Shown piece by piece: positions 46,930 through 55,383 of a DNA stretch of 64,000 bases (position 1 is its first letter; each line of letters opens with the position of its first letter). A model generated the notes under the pieces. The model was not told where the DNA came from. It saw only the letters and a list, made by a program, of their open reading frames with translations, and did not search any database. The DNA is from Prescottella defluvii. GTDB taxonomy: Bacteria; Actinomycetota; Actinomycetes; Mycobacteriales; Mycobacteriaceae. Location of the stretch: positions 992,001 to 1,056,000 of the forward strand of contig CP121458.1 of assembly GCA_029690005.1 (NCBI GenBank), in the 5' to 3' direction. Position numbers and translations under genes: made by a program.

Positions 46930-47540
46930 TCAGTCGCGGGGTGCGAGTGATTCGGCCGTGTAACGAGCGGCTTTGCCGAACCCGTCGGCGAGGTCGTAGT
47001 CCGGGTCCTGTCGCCAGTAGCGGATGGTCGAGACGTAGATGGCGGCGACCATCTGGGCAAGGAAAAGCGGTGGGTAGTCCGTGCGGACCTCGCCTCGCTC
47101 GAGTCCCGGCTCCAGGATGCGCAGGATCTCGTCGTTGAAACGCTCGGTGCGCTCCGCACTGATCTCGGGCGTCGCGAGATCGCGCTCGGCTTCGCCGGTC
47201 ACGGCGCGCAGGAATCCCGGCAGGTCCTCCGTTGCTTGCACGAAGTCCGCGAAGAGGCCGAGGATGCGCTCCTCGGTCGTCAGATCCTGGGCCAGCAGGT
47301 CGTCGATCGTCGCCGCCAACGACTCCATGTTGCTGGTGTGCAGCGCGGCGAGAATGTCGTCCTTGCTGGGAAAGTAGTTGAAGAACGTGGCACGCGATAC
47401 GCCGGCCTGGTCCGCGATCTCCTCGACGGTCGTGCCGACCACCCCCGCTCCGCGAACAGAACCCGCGCGGCGTCCAGCAACCGTCCCCGTGTCTGCTGCT
47501 TGTTGCGTTCGCGTCGGCCGAGTGTCGTGGGCTCGTTCAT
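46930..47540 (-). CDS. TetR-family regulator, frameshifted
   Basis: About 203 residues after repair. RGRLLDAARVLFAERG, a break in the C5 run 47442-47446 (plus strand), then TTVEEIADQAGVSRATFFNY completes the DNA-binding domain. The ligand domain shares blocks with its neighbour: [33 protein letters not shown] and VSTIRYWRQDPDYDL. The ATG at 47540 follows GGAGAAC. It is divergent from the 47.8-52.8 kb operon across a region with a TAGAC-N4-GTCTA repeat, its likely operator. Confidence 0.85.
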
Positions 47541-47675
47541 GTTCTCCAGATATCTCCCGATCGAGGATCTACATCAGGTCGATCTCGACCCGGCCCACCG
47601 GGATCGAGCCCGCCGACCCGGCGTCGTGCCGCGTGGCGTCCGGCAAATTGTAGTCGCGAACCTGTTCCAAAAACC

Positions 47676-47689
47676 TAGACTAGGGTCTA
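47676..47689. promoter_or_regulatory. TetR-type operator TAGAC-N4-GTCTA, copy 1
   Basis: Inverted repeat with perfect 5-bp arms and spacer TAGG in an AT-rich patch between the TetR gene and the divergent operon. The same arms recur at 55161-55174 in the second divergent promoter of this cluster. Confidence 0.6.
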
Positions 47690-47793
47690 TCTTTAGCCTC
47701 CAAGTTCAAAAATCGAGGAGATCGGGTGAGATCTCCGGAGCTGTAGCGACATTCGGTATCGGTGTCGGAACCCAGTCGACGAAGGAGGTGGCG

Positions 47794-48958
47794 GTGGGCG
47801 GATCGATCGGGCCACTCGTGGCGGCGGACGAGTACTTCAACCACCAGATCGTGGAGACGTTCGCGACGGTGTCGCAGACGGACTACTCCTGGACCGAGAA
47901 GGTGTGCCTCATGGCGGCGGCCAAGGACGGGTCGCTGCAGATCGGGTTCGGGTTCGGTAAGTACATCAACCGCAACGTCATCGACGCGTACGCGGGCGTG
48001 GCGCGCGGAACCGAGCAGTGGACGGTGCGGGCCAGCCGTGAACTGTCCTCGGACCCGGACTCCGTCGACGTCGGCCCATTCGGTACGAGATCCTCGAACC
48101 GCTGAGGCTGATTCGCGTGGTGCTCGAGCCCAACGACATCCAGCCGGTCGCGTTCGACCTCGTTCTCCAGGGCACGGTGCCGTGTGTCACCGAGGAGCGG
48201 GAGGACCGCCGGAACATCACCGGTTACCGGCGCAACGCGGACCAGATCCGGTACCACCAGACGGGTGTCGTCGCGGGCGGGTGGGTCGAGGTCGACGGCG
48301 ATCGGGTCGAGGTCGATCCGCAGGACTGGATCATGACCCGCGACCACTCGTGGGGAGTGCGACCCGGCGTCGGTGACGACATGCAGGACATCGCCCCCGA
48401 CCCCACCGAGCGTCACACGCCCCGCATCCTCGCGGTGTGGAACCCGCTGTACTTCGAACACCCCGACGGCTCCGACTACGCCTTCCACCAGTACCTGCTG
48501 CATTACGAGGGGCCCGGCTACCTGCACAAGGTGGCGCAGGGAGGCTTCGAGTACGCGGACAGGCCGCGTGATGCGATCACCGACATCGAGCCTCAGGTCA
48601 CCTTCGACCCGAGGAACAGGCGCTTCCTCGGTGGGATGTTCCGCCTCACGATGGCCGACGGTCGCAAGCGAGTCCTGGAGGCGGAGCCGTTGTCCGACAC
48701 CGGGTTCCACCTGGGTGCCGGTCATTACCTGCGTCCGAATGGGGACCGGGGTGGGTCGTGGAAGGGCGAGTTCTTCATCGACGGCAGCTATCACGCCGAC
48801 ACTTCCACGCCCGAGAGCGTGGAGAAGCTCAACCAGTTCCGGGACTGTGTGATTCGCGTTCGTGATGCCGAGACTGGTGCGACCGGTTGGGCAACCTGCA
48901 GACCTGGGTCGGTGGGTCGTGGCCCGAGATGGGGCTGTCCGAAGAGGCTGCATCCTGA
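47794..48958 (+). CDS. Uncharacterised RD(R/H)SWG(I/V)RP-motif protein A, frameshifted twice
   Basis: About 388 residues after repair. The key block is DPQDWIMTRDHSWGVRPGVG; before it ITGYRRNADQIRYHQTGVV, after it HQYLLHYEGPGYLHKVAQGG. Predicted to be mostly beta strands, like lipocalin/CrtC-type two-domain barrels. I recall related proteins carrying DUF7064/DUF7065 names, but this is from memory. Frame breaks occur near 48078-48081 and at GGG 48889-48891; the second frame ends SWPEMGLSEEAAS at 48958. The GTG at 47794 follows AAGGAGG. It is a paralogue of the protein at 51715 and probably binds a hydrophobic pathway compound (inference). Confidence 0.72.
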
Positions 48959-48980
48959 CCGGCGGGATCGGAGACGAGTC

Positions 48981-49728
48981 ATGACGGTGCGGTACGAGCG
49001 GGACGGACGTGTCCTCGTGGTTCGGATCGAACGCGAGGAACGCCGCAACGCGATCGATCGAGAGACCGCCGAGGGGCTGGAGGAAGCGTTCGACCTCCTG
49101 GACGACGACGACCAGTTGTGGGTCGGTGTCGTGACGGGACGGATCGAGTGTTCTCTGCCGGCACCGACATTCGTGAGCGGGCCGACCTGCGCATGCCCCG
49201 CGGCGGCGAGTACGGGATCATCCGGCGCAAGCGGGTCAAGCCGCTGATCGCCGCGGTCGAAGGCTATGCGTTCGGTGGGGATTCGAGATCGCGCTGGCGT
49301 GCGATCTGGTGGTCGCCTCCCGGACCGCCGAGTTCGGGCTACCCGAGGCGCGCCGCGGCCTGGTTGCCAGCTCGGGTGCGCTCTTCCGTGCCCCTCGTGC
49401 GCTGCCGATCAACGTGGCACGCGAGCTGCTGATCACCGGTCGAACACTCTCGGCAGAGCGCGCTTTCGGGCTGGGGGTGGTCAGTGAGGTCACCGAACCC
49501 GGTGGGGCGCTCGCGGGAGCGATGACGATGGCGCGTGAGGTGTGCGAGGCGTCGCCGGTCTCGGTGCGCGAGAGTCTACGCGCGCTCGACGCGCTCACCT
49601 CGGCTGACGACGCACGCGGGTGGGAGGCCACCGCCGACGCCCTGAGTGTGGTTCTCGAATCGGACGACTTCCGGGCGGGTATCGAAGCCTTCGTGGCGCG
49701 CCGCGAGCCGGTATGGCGCGGACGGTAG
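48981..49728 (+). CDS. Enoyl-CoA hydratase/isomerase, frameshifted twice
   Basis: About 249 residues after repair, crotonase fold. LVVRIEREERRNAIDRETAE, FSAGTDIRERADLR (oxyanion loop), IAAVEGYAFGGGFEIALACD and ASRTAEFGLPEARRGLVAS are standard. The frame breaks at GGG 49136-49138 and GGGG 49277-49280. The Glu in PEARRG is where hydratases often have their second catalytic acid, while the first position is less clear. It hydrates or isomerises an unsaturated CoA ester within the cluster's pathway. The ATG at 48981 is 22 nt after the preceding stop. Confidence 0.87.
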
Positions 49729-49752
49729 GAACTTAGGAGAGGGACACGGAAC

Positions 49753-50229
49753 ATGGCTCAACGCAGAGGCAAAGCGATAGCGATGACCAGCGAGGAGGTT
49801 GACGCCTTCCTCGCGGCAGAGCGCACCTGTCGGGTCGCCACGACGGCCGGCGACGGGCGTCCGCACGTGGCGCCGCTGTGGTTCGTCTGGGACGGCGAGT
49901 ACCTGTGGCTCAACTCGATCGTGAAGAGCAAGCGCTGGTCCGATCTGCAACGGGATCCGCGGATCGCCGTCGTGATCGACGGCGGCGAGCAGTTCCACGA
50001 GCTCCACGGCGTCGAAATCAGCGGTATTGCAGAAGTTGTCGGCGAGGTCCCGCGCACCTCGACGCCCGACGACGTGGTCGCGAACGCGGAGTTGCTGTTC
50101 GCCCGCAAGTACATGGGTGGTGACCATTTCATCGCCGACGGTCGCCACGCGTGGCTGCGGATCAAGGCCGACGAGGTCGTCAGCTGGGACTTCCGGAAGA
50201 ACGCTGCCCCGCAGCAGTGGTCACGCTAG
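49753..50229 (+). CDS. Pyridoxamine 5'-phosphate oxidase-fold protein (F420/FMN type)
   Basis: 158 residues, split beta-barrel. EEVDAFLAAERTCRVATTAG, PHVAPLWFVWDGEYLWLNS and KSKRWSDLQRDPRIAVVIDG are typical of the PNPOx-like family that uses FMN or F420. It may reduce an unsaturated intermediate or be a small flavin-binding protein. The ATG at 49753 follows AGGAGAGG, 24 nt after the enoyl-CoA hydratase gene. Confidence 0.82.
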   Translation: MAQRRGKAIAMTSEEVDAFLAAERTCRVATTAGDGRPHVAPLWFVWDGEYLWLNSIVKSKRWSDLQRDPRIAVVIDGGEQFHELHGVEISGIAEVVGEVPRTSTPDDVVANAELLFARKYMGGDHFIADGRHAWLRIKADEVVSWDFRKNAAPQQWSR

Positions 50230-50564
50230 GCGTTCTCGCACAGTCGGATACAGCGCACCGAGCCGGGTCACATCAGTGGCCCGGCCGGTTGTCGTTGTCT
50301 GCTTTCGCCCCGCCTCCGTGGACTGGAACTGGACTCTAATTTCTTTGCCGATTTCGTTGACATCGGCGGTCGGTGGCTGCTGTACTTCTTGCGGATCCGG
50401 GGTGTGACCGCCGTCGCGGAGCGGATCGAGAGTGTCTGCACAACAAGAGATCCCGATTTGATCTCTTCTCTGATCCGACCGTCGCCGGGCTGGCCGTCCT
50501 CCGTGACATCGCCGTGGAGCGACGCTCGGACTCACTTTCGTACGTAAGAACTGGAGGTACGGGC
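50230..50564 (+). promoter_or_regulatory. 335-bp gap with possible promoter for the phosphotransferase gene
   Basis: No convincing gene. AT content rises at about 50330-50365. TTGACA (50357-50362) and TGTACT (50381-50386), 18 bp apart, form a plausible vegetative promoter. A near-palindrome around CGTACG lies at about 50539, just before the GGAGG ribosome site. I see no terminator hairpin, so the upstream transcript may continue. Confidence 0.35.
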
Positions 50565-51710
50565 ATGACCACCGAGAGCGTGATGCCTGAGGGCGTGGAA
50601 CAGAAGATCACCACGACAGAGACCGATCTGGAGGACCTGCGGGGGCGGTTGGAGACCTGGCTCGGTGGCAAGCTCGATGCCGACGCGGCCCCGCGCGTGT
50701 ACAACCTCAGTCGCCCGGGGCACTCCGGGATGTCCAGCGTCTCGGTGCTCTTCGATCTCGACTGGACCGCGCAGGGCGGCCGGAACACCGCGCGCCTGGT
50801 GGCGCGGCTAGCTCCCGAGGCCACCGCGTTCCCGGTGTTTCCGGGATACGACCTGCAACACCAGTTCGACGTCATGACCGCGGTCCGCGAGCACAGCGAC
50901 GTGCCGGTTCCGCACGTGCGATGGGTCGAGACCTCGGCGGAGCCGTTGGGAAACCCCTTCCTGGTGATGGAGCGGGTCAGCGGGGCCGTGCCGGTGGACA
51001 ACCCGCCGTACGTCTTCGGTGGGTGGCTGCACGAGCTCGACGCCGACAGTCGGGAAGCTGTGCAGGAGGCCAGCGTCCGGGTTCTGGCACGGGTGCACGC
51101 GATCGAGGATCCGGCCGCGAAGGCACCGTCGCTGGCGGCTGCGCCCGGAGAGTCGAGCCTGCGCCGTCACTTCGAGAACGAGCGTGCGTACTACGAATGG
51201 ACACGACGGCACGACGGGCTGCGCATCCCGCTGCTCGAGCGGGCCTTCGACTGGCTCGAGGCGCACTGGCCGTCCGAGCCGTCACCCGACGTGCTGTGCT
51301 GGGGCGACTCGCGGATCGGCAACATCATGTACGACGGGACGTCGCCGGCCGCGGTGCTGGACTGGGAATCCGCGGTGCTCGCTCCGCGCGAGCTCGACCT
51401 CGGTTGGTTCCTCTTCTTCCACCGCATGTTCCAGGACATGGCCGAGCAGTTCTCGATGCCGGGACTACCCGAGATGTTCCGGCGGTCCGACGTCGTCGCA
51501 CAGTACGAAAGTGCGGCCGGGGTCGAGGTGCGCGATCTCGACTTCTACCTGGTGTACGCCGCACTGCGGCACGGGATCGTGATGTCGCAGATCTGGCGCC
51601 GACAAATCCACTTCGGCGAGGCGGATGTTCCCGAGAACCCCGACGAGTACGCGCTGCACCACCGCATGCTCGCGCAACTGATCGACGAGTCCTACGAATG
51701 GGAGAAGTGA
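50565..51710 (+). CDS. APH-like phosphotransferase (FadE36/ACAD10-N-terminal type)
   Basis: 381 residues with the aminoglycoside phosphotransferase/choline kinase fold. VARLAPEATAFPVFPGYDLQ (ATP-binding Lys position replaced), FLVMERVSG, VLCWGDSRIGNIMYDGTSPA (catalytic loop, HGD replaced by WGD) and VLDWESAVLAPRELDLGWFL (metal-binding Asp). The GDxRxGN motif is as in the N-terminal domain of ACAD10/ACAD11, which phosphorylates 4-hydroxyacyl-CoA, and in mycobacterial FadE36. A 4-hydroxyacid-CoA kinase role in the cluster is possible. The ATG at 50565 follows CTGGAGG. Protein B follows 4 nt after its stop. Confidence 0.82.
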   Translation: MTTESVMPEGVEQKITTTETDLEDLRGRLETWLGGKLDADAAPRVYNLSRPGHSGMSSVSVLFDLDWTAQGGRNTARLVARLAPEATAFPVFPGYDLQHQFDVMTAVREHSDVPVPHVRWVETSAEPLGNPFLVMERVSGAVPVDNPPYVFGGWLHELDADSREAVQEASVRVLARVHAIEDPAAKAPSLAAAPGESSLRRHFENERAYYEWTRRHDGLRIPLLERAFDWLEAHWPSEPSPDVLCWGDSRIGNIMYDGTSPAAVLDWESAVLAPRELDLGWFLFFHRMFQDMAEQFSMPGLPEMFRRSDVVAQYESAAGVEVRDLDFYLVYAALRHGIVMSQIWRRQIHFGEADVPENPDEYALHHRMLAQLIDESYEWEK

Positions 51711-51714
51711 ACCG

Positions 51715-52824
51715 ATGAAGCCTGTGCCGCTCGACGAGTACCCCGTACACCAGTCGCCGCTGTCGATGGCCCGCGTGGCGTCCACCGACCGGAACTTCTA
51801 CGACCGCAACTACTTCAACGCGCACGACCGCACGGGTGACGTGTACCTGATCTCGGGCTTCGGCGTCTACCCGAACCTCGGCGTGGTCGACGCGTTCGTC
51901 ACGGTGCGCCACGGAGAATCGCAGGTAGCGGTGCGGTTCTCGGATGCGTTCGAAGAGCGCTCGATGGAGAGCAAGGTCGGCGGGTACCGCCTCGAGGTCG
52001 TCGAACCGCTGCAGAAGGTCCGGTTGATCTGCGAGCACGAGGAACTCTCGTGCGACATCACGTGGGACGGGTCGTTCCCCGCGGTGCTCGAAGAAGCACA
52101 CATCCTGATGTCGGGACCGCGTCCGATCCTCGACGCGTCACGTTTCGCGCAGGTCGGAAGCTGGTCGGGCACCCTGTCGGTGGGCGGGCAGGATTTCGCC
52201 GTGGATCCGCAGACGTGGATGGGTACGCGCGACCGGTCCTGGGGCATCCGCCCGGTCGGCGAGCCGGATCCGCAGGGGCGCATGACCTACGAAGCCCGGG
52301 GTGGCCACTACTGGACCTACGCTCCGCTGCGGTTCGACGACTTCGCGCTCATGGTGATCGTCCAGGAGTCCCAGGACGGACACCGCACCCTCAACCACGC
52401 GACCCGTGTCTTCGCCGACGGACGCGTCGAGCAGCTCGGCTGGCCCCGGGTCGAGGTCGACTACCGCAGTGGCACGCGCCATCCGGAGACCGCACGAATC
52501 CACCTGACCACGCCGTCGGGTGAGCCCCTCGTCGTCGACGTCGAAAACCTCGGCTTCATCTCGCTCAGCCACGGCGCCGGCTACGGCGGTGACCCCGACT
52601 GGACGCACGGAGAGTGGCGCGGCGAGAACTGGTCGTCGTCCTCCGTGTTCGACACCACGACCGCGGAGTTCCTCGGCCGGCTGCCGTACTCGACGATCGA
52701 TCACGTCGCGAAGGCGACCATCGACGGGCAGGTGGGCTGGGCATGTTCGAGCACGCGGTCATGGGACGCCACGATCCGTCGGGATTCGTCGGCTGGCTCG
52801 ACATGGCGCCTGATCGGACGATGA
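51715..52824 (+). CDS. Uncharacterised RD(R/H)SWG(I/V)RP-motif protein B, C-terminal frameshift
   Basis: About 369 residues as read; paralogue of protein A. The key block is DPQTWMGTRDRSWGIRPVGE; the N-terminus has RNFYDRNYFNAHDRTGDVYL and ISGFGVYPNLGVVDAF. Predicted largely beta. The frame breaks at GGG 52739-52741; the second frame reads MFEHAVMGRHDPSGFVGWLD, the more natural end, with the stop near the following hairpin. It starts 4 nt after the phosphotransferase gene. Probably a lipocalin/CrtC-like binding protein or hydratase (inference). Confidence 0.72.
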   Translation: MKPVPLDEYPVHQSPLSMARVASTDRNFYDRNYFNAHDRTGDVYLISGFGVYPNLGVVDAFVTVRHGESQVAVRFSDAFEERSMESKVGGYRLEVVEPLQKVRLICEHEELSCDITWDGSFPAVLEEAHILMSGPRPILDASRFAQVGSWSGTLSVGGQDFAVDPQTWMGTRDRSWGIRPVGEPDPQGRMTYEARGGHYWTYAPLRFDDFALMVIVQESQDGHRTLNHATRVFADGRVEQLGWPRVEVDYRSGTRHPETARIHLTTPSGEPLVVDVENLGFISLSHGAGYGGDPDWTHGEWRGENWSSSSVFDTTTAEFLGRLPYSTIDHVAKATIDGQVGWACSSTRSWDATIRRDSSAGSTWRLIGR

Positions 52825-52831
52825 CACACCG

Positions 52832-52867
52832 GAGGGCCGGGCGGCAGTTCATTGCCGCCCGGCCCTC
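52832..52867. terminator. Bidirectional hairpin between protein B and aldehyde dehydrogenase genes
   Basis: A perfect 15-bp stem (GAGGGCCGGGCGGCA and complement) with loop GTTCAT between two convergent genes. Confidence 0.8.
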
Positions 52868-52875
52868 TTGGTTCG

Positions 52876-54246
52876 TCAGCGCTTGATGCTGATCACGCGA
52901 GTCTCGAGGAAGTCCTCGACACCCGCGTTGCCGCCTTCGCGCCCGAACCCGCTGGACTTGACTCCGCCGAAGGGGAGTTCCACCTCGAGCGCGTTGTGCT
53001 GGTTGATCCACACCTGCCCGGCGTCGATCCGTGCCGCGACCCTCTCGGCGTTGTCGATGCTGCCCCAGACGGAGGCGCCCAGCCCGAAGTCCTGTTCGTC
53101 GAGCGTCGCGAGCACGGCCTCGACGTCGGTGTAGGCGACCACCGGGAACACGGGACCGAACTGCTCGAGCGAGACGAGTTCGGCGGTGTCGTCGACGTCG
53201 CGGACGAGCGTCGGCTCGAGGAAGTACCCCGGCAGGTCGGTGCCGCGGCCGCCGCCCTTGACGATCGTTCCGCCGCCCGCGACGGCCTTGTCGAGCAGGC
53301 CCTGCACGAAGTCGAGCTGGGCCTTGTTGTGCAGCGGGCCCACCTTGGTCCCGGGAGCCAGCCCGTACCCCACCGGCAGGGTGTCCATGGTGGCCGCGAA
53401 GACCTCGCAGAACCGGTCGACCTTGTCGGCGGGGATGTAGGCCCGCTTCGGGGCGATGCACATCTGTCCGGAGTTGAAGAAGGCGCTCTTGGCGAGGAAC
53501 GTTGCGGCGTAGTCGATGTCGGCGTCGTCGAGGACGATCGCGGGGTCGTTGCCGCCCAGCTCCAGTGTCACGGGGGTGATCGTGTCGGCGGCCTGGCGCA
53601 TGATCTGCCTGCCGACGCCGGTCGACCCGGTGAAGGAGACCTTCCTGATCTTGCGGTGCTCGACGAGGGCCCGGCCGACGTCGGGGCCGCCGTAGACGAT
53701 GTCGATGACACCGTCCGGGAGGATCGACTTCAGGATTTCCACGACCTTGCCGACGACCAGCGACACCGACTCGGCGGGCTTGACGACGACGGTGTTGCCG
53801 GCCGCGAGCGCGGGCGCGATCTTCGCGACCATCAGGAAGATCGGAAAGTTCCACGGCACGATCGCCGCCACCACGCCGAGCGGACGGTGTTCGATTCGTG
53901 CCACGCGCCCGGCCGCCTCGGGGGCGTCGGTGACGTCGTCCCAGTCCACACGGGCGTTGTGGGCGAAGCACTTTGCCGAGATCCACACCTCGCCGCCCGC
54001 GTCCTCGGCGGACTTGCCCTGCTCCATGCTGAGCAGGGGCACGATCTCGGGGGTCTTGCGCATCAGTTCGTACGAGCACGCCGCGAGCAGGCCCTGGCGG
54101 TAGGCACGGTCGGTGCGCCAGGTGGCGAACGCGTCGTGGGCGCGCTCGATGCGGGCGTCGAGTTCTGCCAGGGTGGTGATCGGGGTACGGCCCACCTCCT
54201 GGAGCGTGGCGGGGTCGATCGAGGCGAGTTCGGTTGCGTCGGTCAT
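52876..54246 (-). CDS. NAD(P)-dependent aldehyde dehydrogenase
   Basis: 456 residues. VPWNFPIFLMVAKIAPALAA, FTGSTGVGRQIMRQAADT, LELGGNDPAIVLDDADI (catalytic Glu) and FNSGQMCIAPKRAYIPAD (catalytic Cys about 260) are all present. GRPxQVWINQHN-like and PFGGVKSSGFGREGG follow near the end. I start it at ATG 54246, nine bases behind AAGGTG. It oxidises an aldehyde to a carboxylic acid. It is 17 nt downstream of the SDR gene, same strand. Confidence 0.92.
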   Translation of the reverse strand: MTDATELASIDPATLQEVGRTPITTLAELDARIERAHDAFATWRTDRAYRQGLLAACSYELMRKTPEIVPLLSMEQGKSAEDAGGEVWISAKCFAHNARVDWDDVTDAPEAAGRVARIEHRPLGVVAAIVPWNFPIFLMVAKIAPALAAGNTVVVKPAESVSLVVGKVVEILKSILPDGVIDIVYGGPDVGRALVEHRKIRKVSFTGSTGVGRQIMRQAADTITPVTLELGGNDPAIVLDDADIDYAATFLAKSAFFNSGQMCIAPKRAYIPADKVDRFCEVFAATMDTLPVGYGLAPGTKVGPLHNKAQLDFVQGLLDKAVAGGGTIVKGGGRGTDLPGYFLEPTLVRDVDDTAELVSLEQFGPVFPVVAYTDVEAVLATLDEQDFGLGASVWGSIDNAERVAARIDAGQVWINQHNALEVELPFGGVKSSGFGREGGNAGVEDFLETRVISIKR

Positions 54247-54262
54247 GTTCTGGTTCACCTTG

Positions 54263-55084
54263 CTATTCGGCCGCGGCGTCGGACATAGCGGCCATGGAGG
54301 GCGCGATGTAGGAGCGGAACACGAGCGAGCTGAAGCCGCCGTCGACCGGGAGGTCGGCGCCGCTGATCCACGTCGACTCGGAGGACGCGAGGAACAGTAG
54401 CGCGTCGGCGATCTCCTCCGGGCGGGCGTGACGGCCGGCCCACGTCGCGGCGCCGCCGATCATCTTCTCGCCCATCGTGGCCGTGAAGTCCTTCAGGAGC
54501 GGCGTTCCGACGGTGCCCGGCGAGACGGTGTTCGAGCGCAGTCCGATGTGCTTTCCGTCGACAGCGAGGTTGCCGGAGTTGACGATTGCCGCTTCCTTGG
54601 ACAGGTTGTAGCAAACGGATTCGATATCGGGGAAGTCCGCGAGCGAGTCCAGCGCGGCATCCCAGTCGTCGATCGCCAGGAAGGCATTGATCGGCGCGAA
54701 GTTTCGCTGCCACATGAACCCGGCCTGCGACGCGGTGGTCACGACGACCGGTTCGGGCCCGAACTTGGGCAGCAGGGAGCGCGTGAGGTCGCGGGGCGCA
54801 AGTGCGTTGATGGACAGTACGGTTCGCCACGGCAGCGTCGCGGCGACGCCGGCGTTGTTGATCAGGACGTCGATCGGACCGTCGACTTGGTCCGCGATCG
54901 CGAGCACCCCGTCGTGGGAGGAGAGGTCTCCGACGATCATCTGCGTGATCGCGGGATCGGGACTCGGTACGCGGTCCACACCGACGACGGTGGCGCCTCG
55001 GGCGACGAGCTTGGTGACGGCGGCGGCGCCGATGCCGGAGGAACATCCGGTGACGACGACCTTCTTGCCGGAGAAGTCGGGCAT
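54263..55084 (-). CDS. Short-chain dehydrogenase/reductase
   Basis: 273 residues. VVVTGCSSGIGAAAV (NAD(P)-binding), VGVDRVPSP (Asp after beta-2), VLINNAGVAATLPWR, and YNLSK as the Tyr-Lys pair. The sequence between Ser and Tyr is longer than usual, with SQAGFMWQRNFAPINAFLAI, resembling the 3-alpha-hydroxysteroid dehydrogenase/carbonyl reductase subgroup. The ATG at 55084 follows AAGGAGT. It is the first gene of a two-gene operon with the aldehyde dehydrogenase, divergent from the FMO gene, with an operator-like palindrome upstream. Confidence 0.88.
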   Translation of the reverse strand: MPDFSGKKVVVTGCSSGIGAAAVTKLVARGATVVGVDRVPSPDPAITQMIVGDLSSHDGVLAIADQVDGPIDVLINNAGVAATLPWRTVLSINALAPRDLTRSLLPKFGPEPVVVTTASQAGFMWQRNFAPINAFLAIDDWDAALDSLADFPDIESVCYNLSKEAAIVNSGNLAVDGKHIGLRSNTVSPGTVGTPLLKDFTATMGEKMIGGAATWAGRHARPEEIADALLFLASSESTWISGADLPVDGGFSSLVFRSYIAPSMAAMSDAAAE

Positions 55085-55155
55085 GCGATGACTCCTTGCA
55101 GATAGGGGGCGCGTGCCGGCACCGGGCGGCCGTGCACGCCGAGCGGAGATCCTCA

Positions 55156-55179
55156 ATTCTTAGACTCGAGTCTAAGAAT
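55156..55179. promoter_or_regulatory. Perfect 24-bp palindrome, TetR-type operator copy 2
   Basis: Both 12-bp halves match exactly (ATTCTTAGACTC and its complement). The core TAGAC-TCGA-GTCTA (55161-55174) has the same arms and spacing as the site at 47676-47689. It lies 72 bp before the SDR start. Confidence 0.75.
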
Positions 55180-55254
55180 GGGTGCGTGAACTGTAACACC
55201 CCTACGCCTGTGCGGGAAGAGATTTCTTCAGCGGGACAGGCGATCTCGCAACTG

Positions 55255-55292
55255 TTGACGCATGTCAATTTTCACTATTGACGCGTGTCAAT
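55255..55292. promoter_or_regulatory. Tandem TTGAC-N4-GTCAA repeats before the FMO gene
   Basis: Two inverted repeats, TTGAC-GCAT-GTCAA (55255-55268) and TTGAC-GCGT-GTCAA (55278-55291), 23 bp apart in an AT-rich patch about 95 bp before the FMO start. They look like paired operator sites for a TetR-type regulator and could overlap a -35 box. Confidence 0.6.
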
Positions 55293-55383
55293 TTTCTGCC
55301 TACCTTGTGAAGTACCTCACTGAACGTGTTGTGGGCGGCCTCGATGGAGCGCCCACGTCCAGGCAGACATTGAACGGAGCGCG

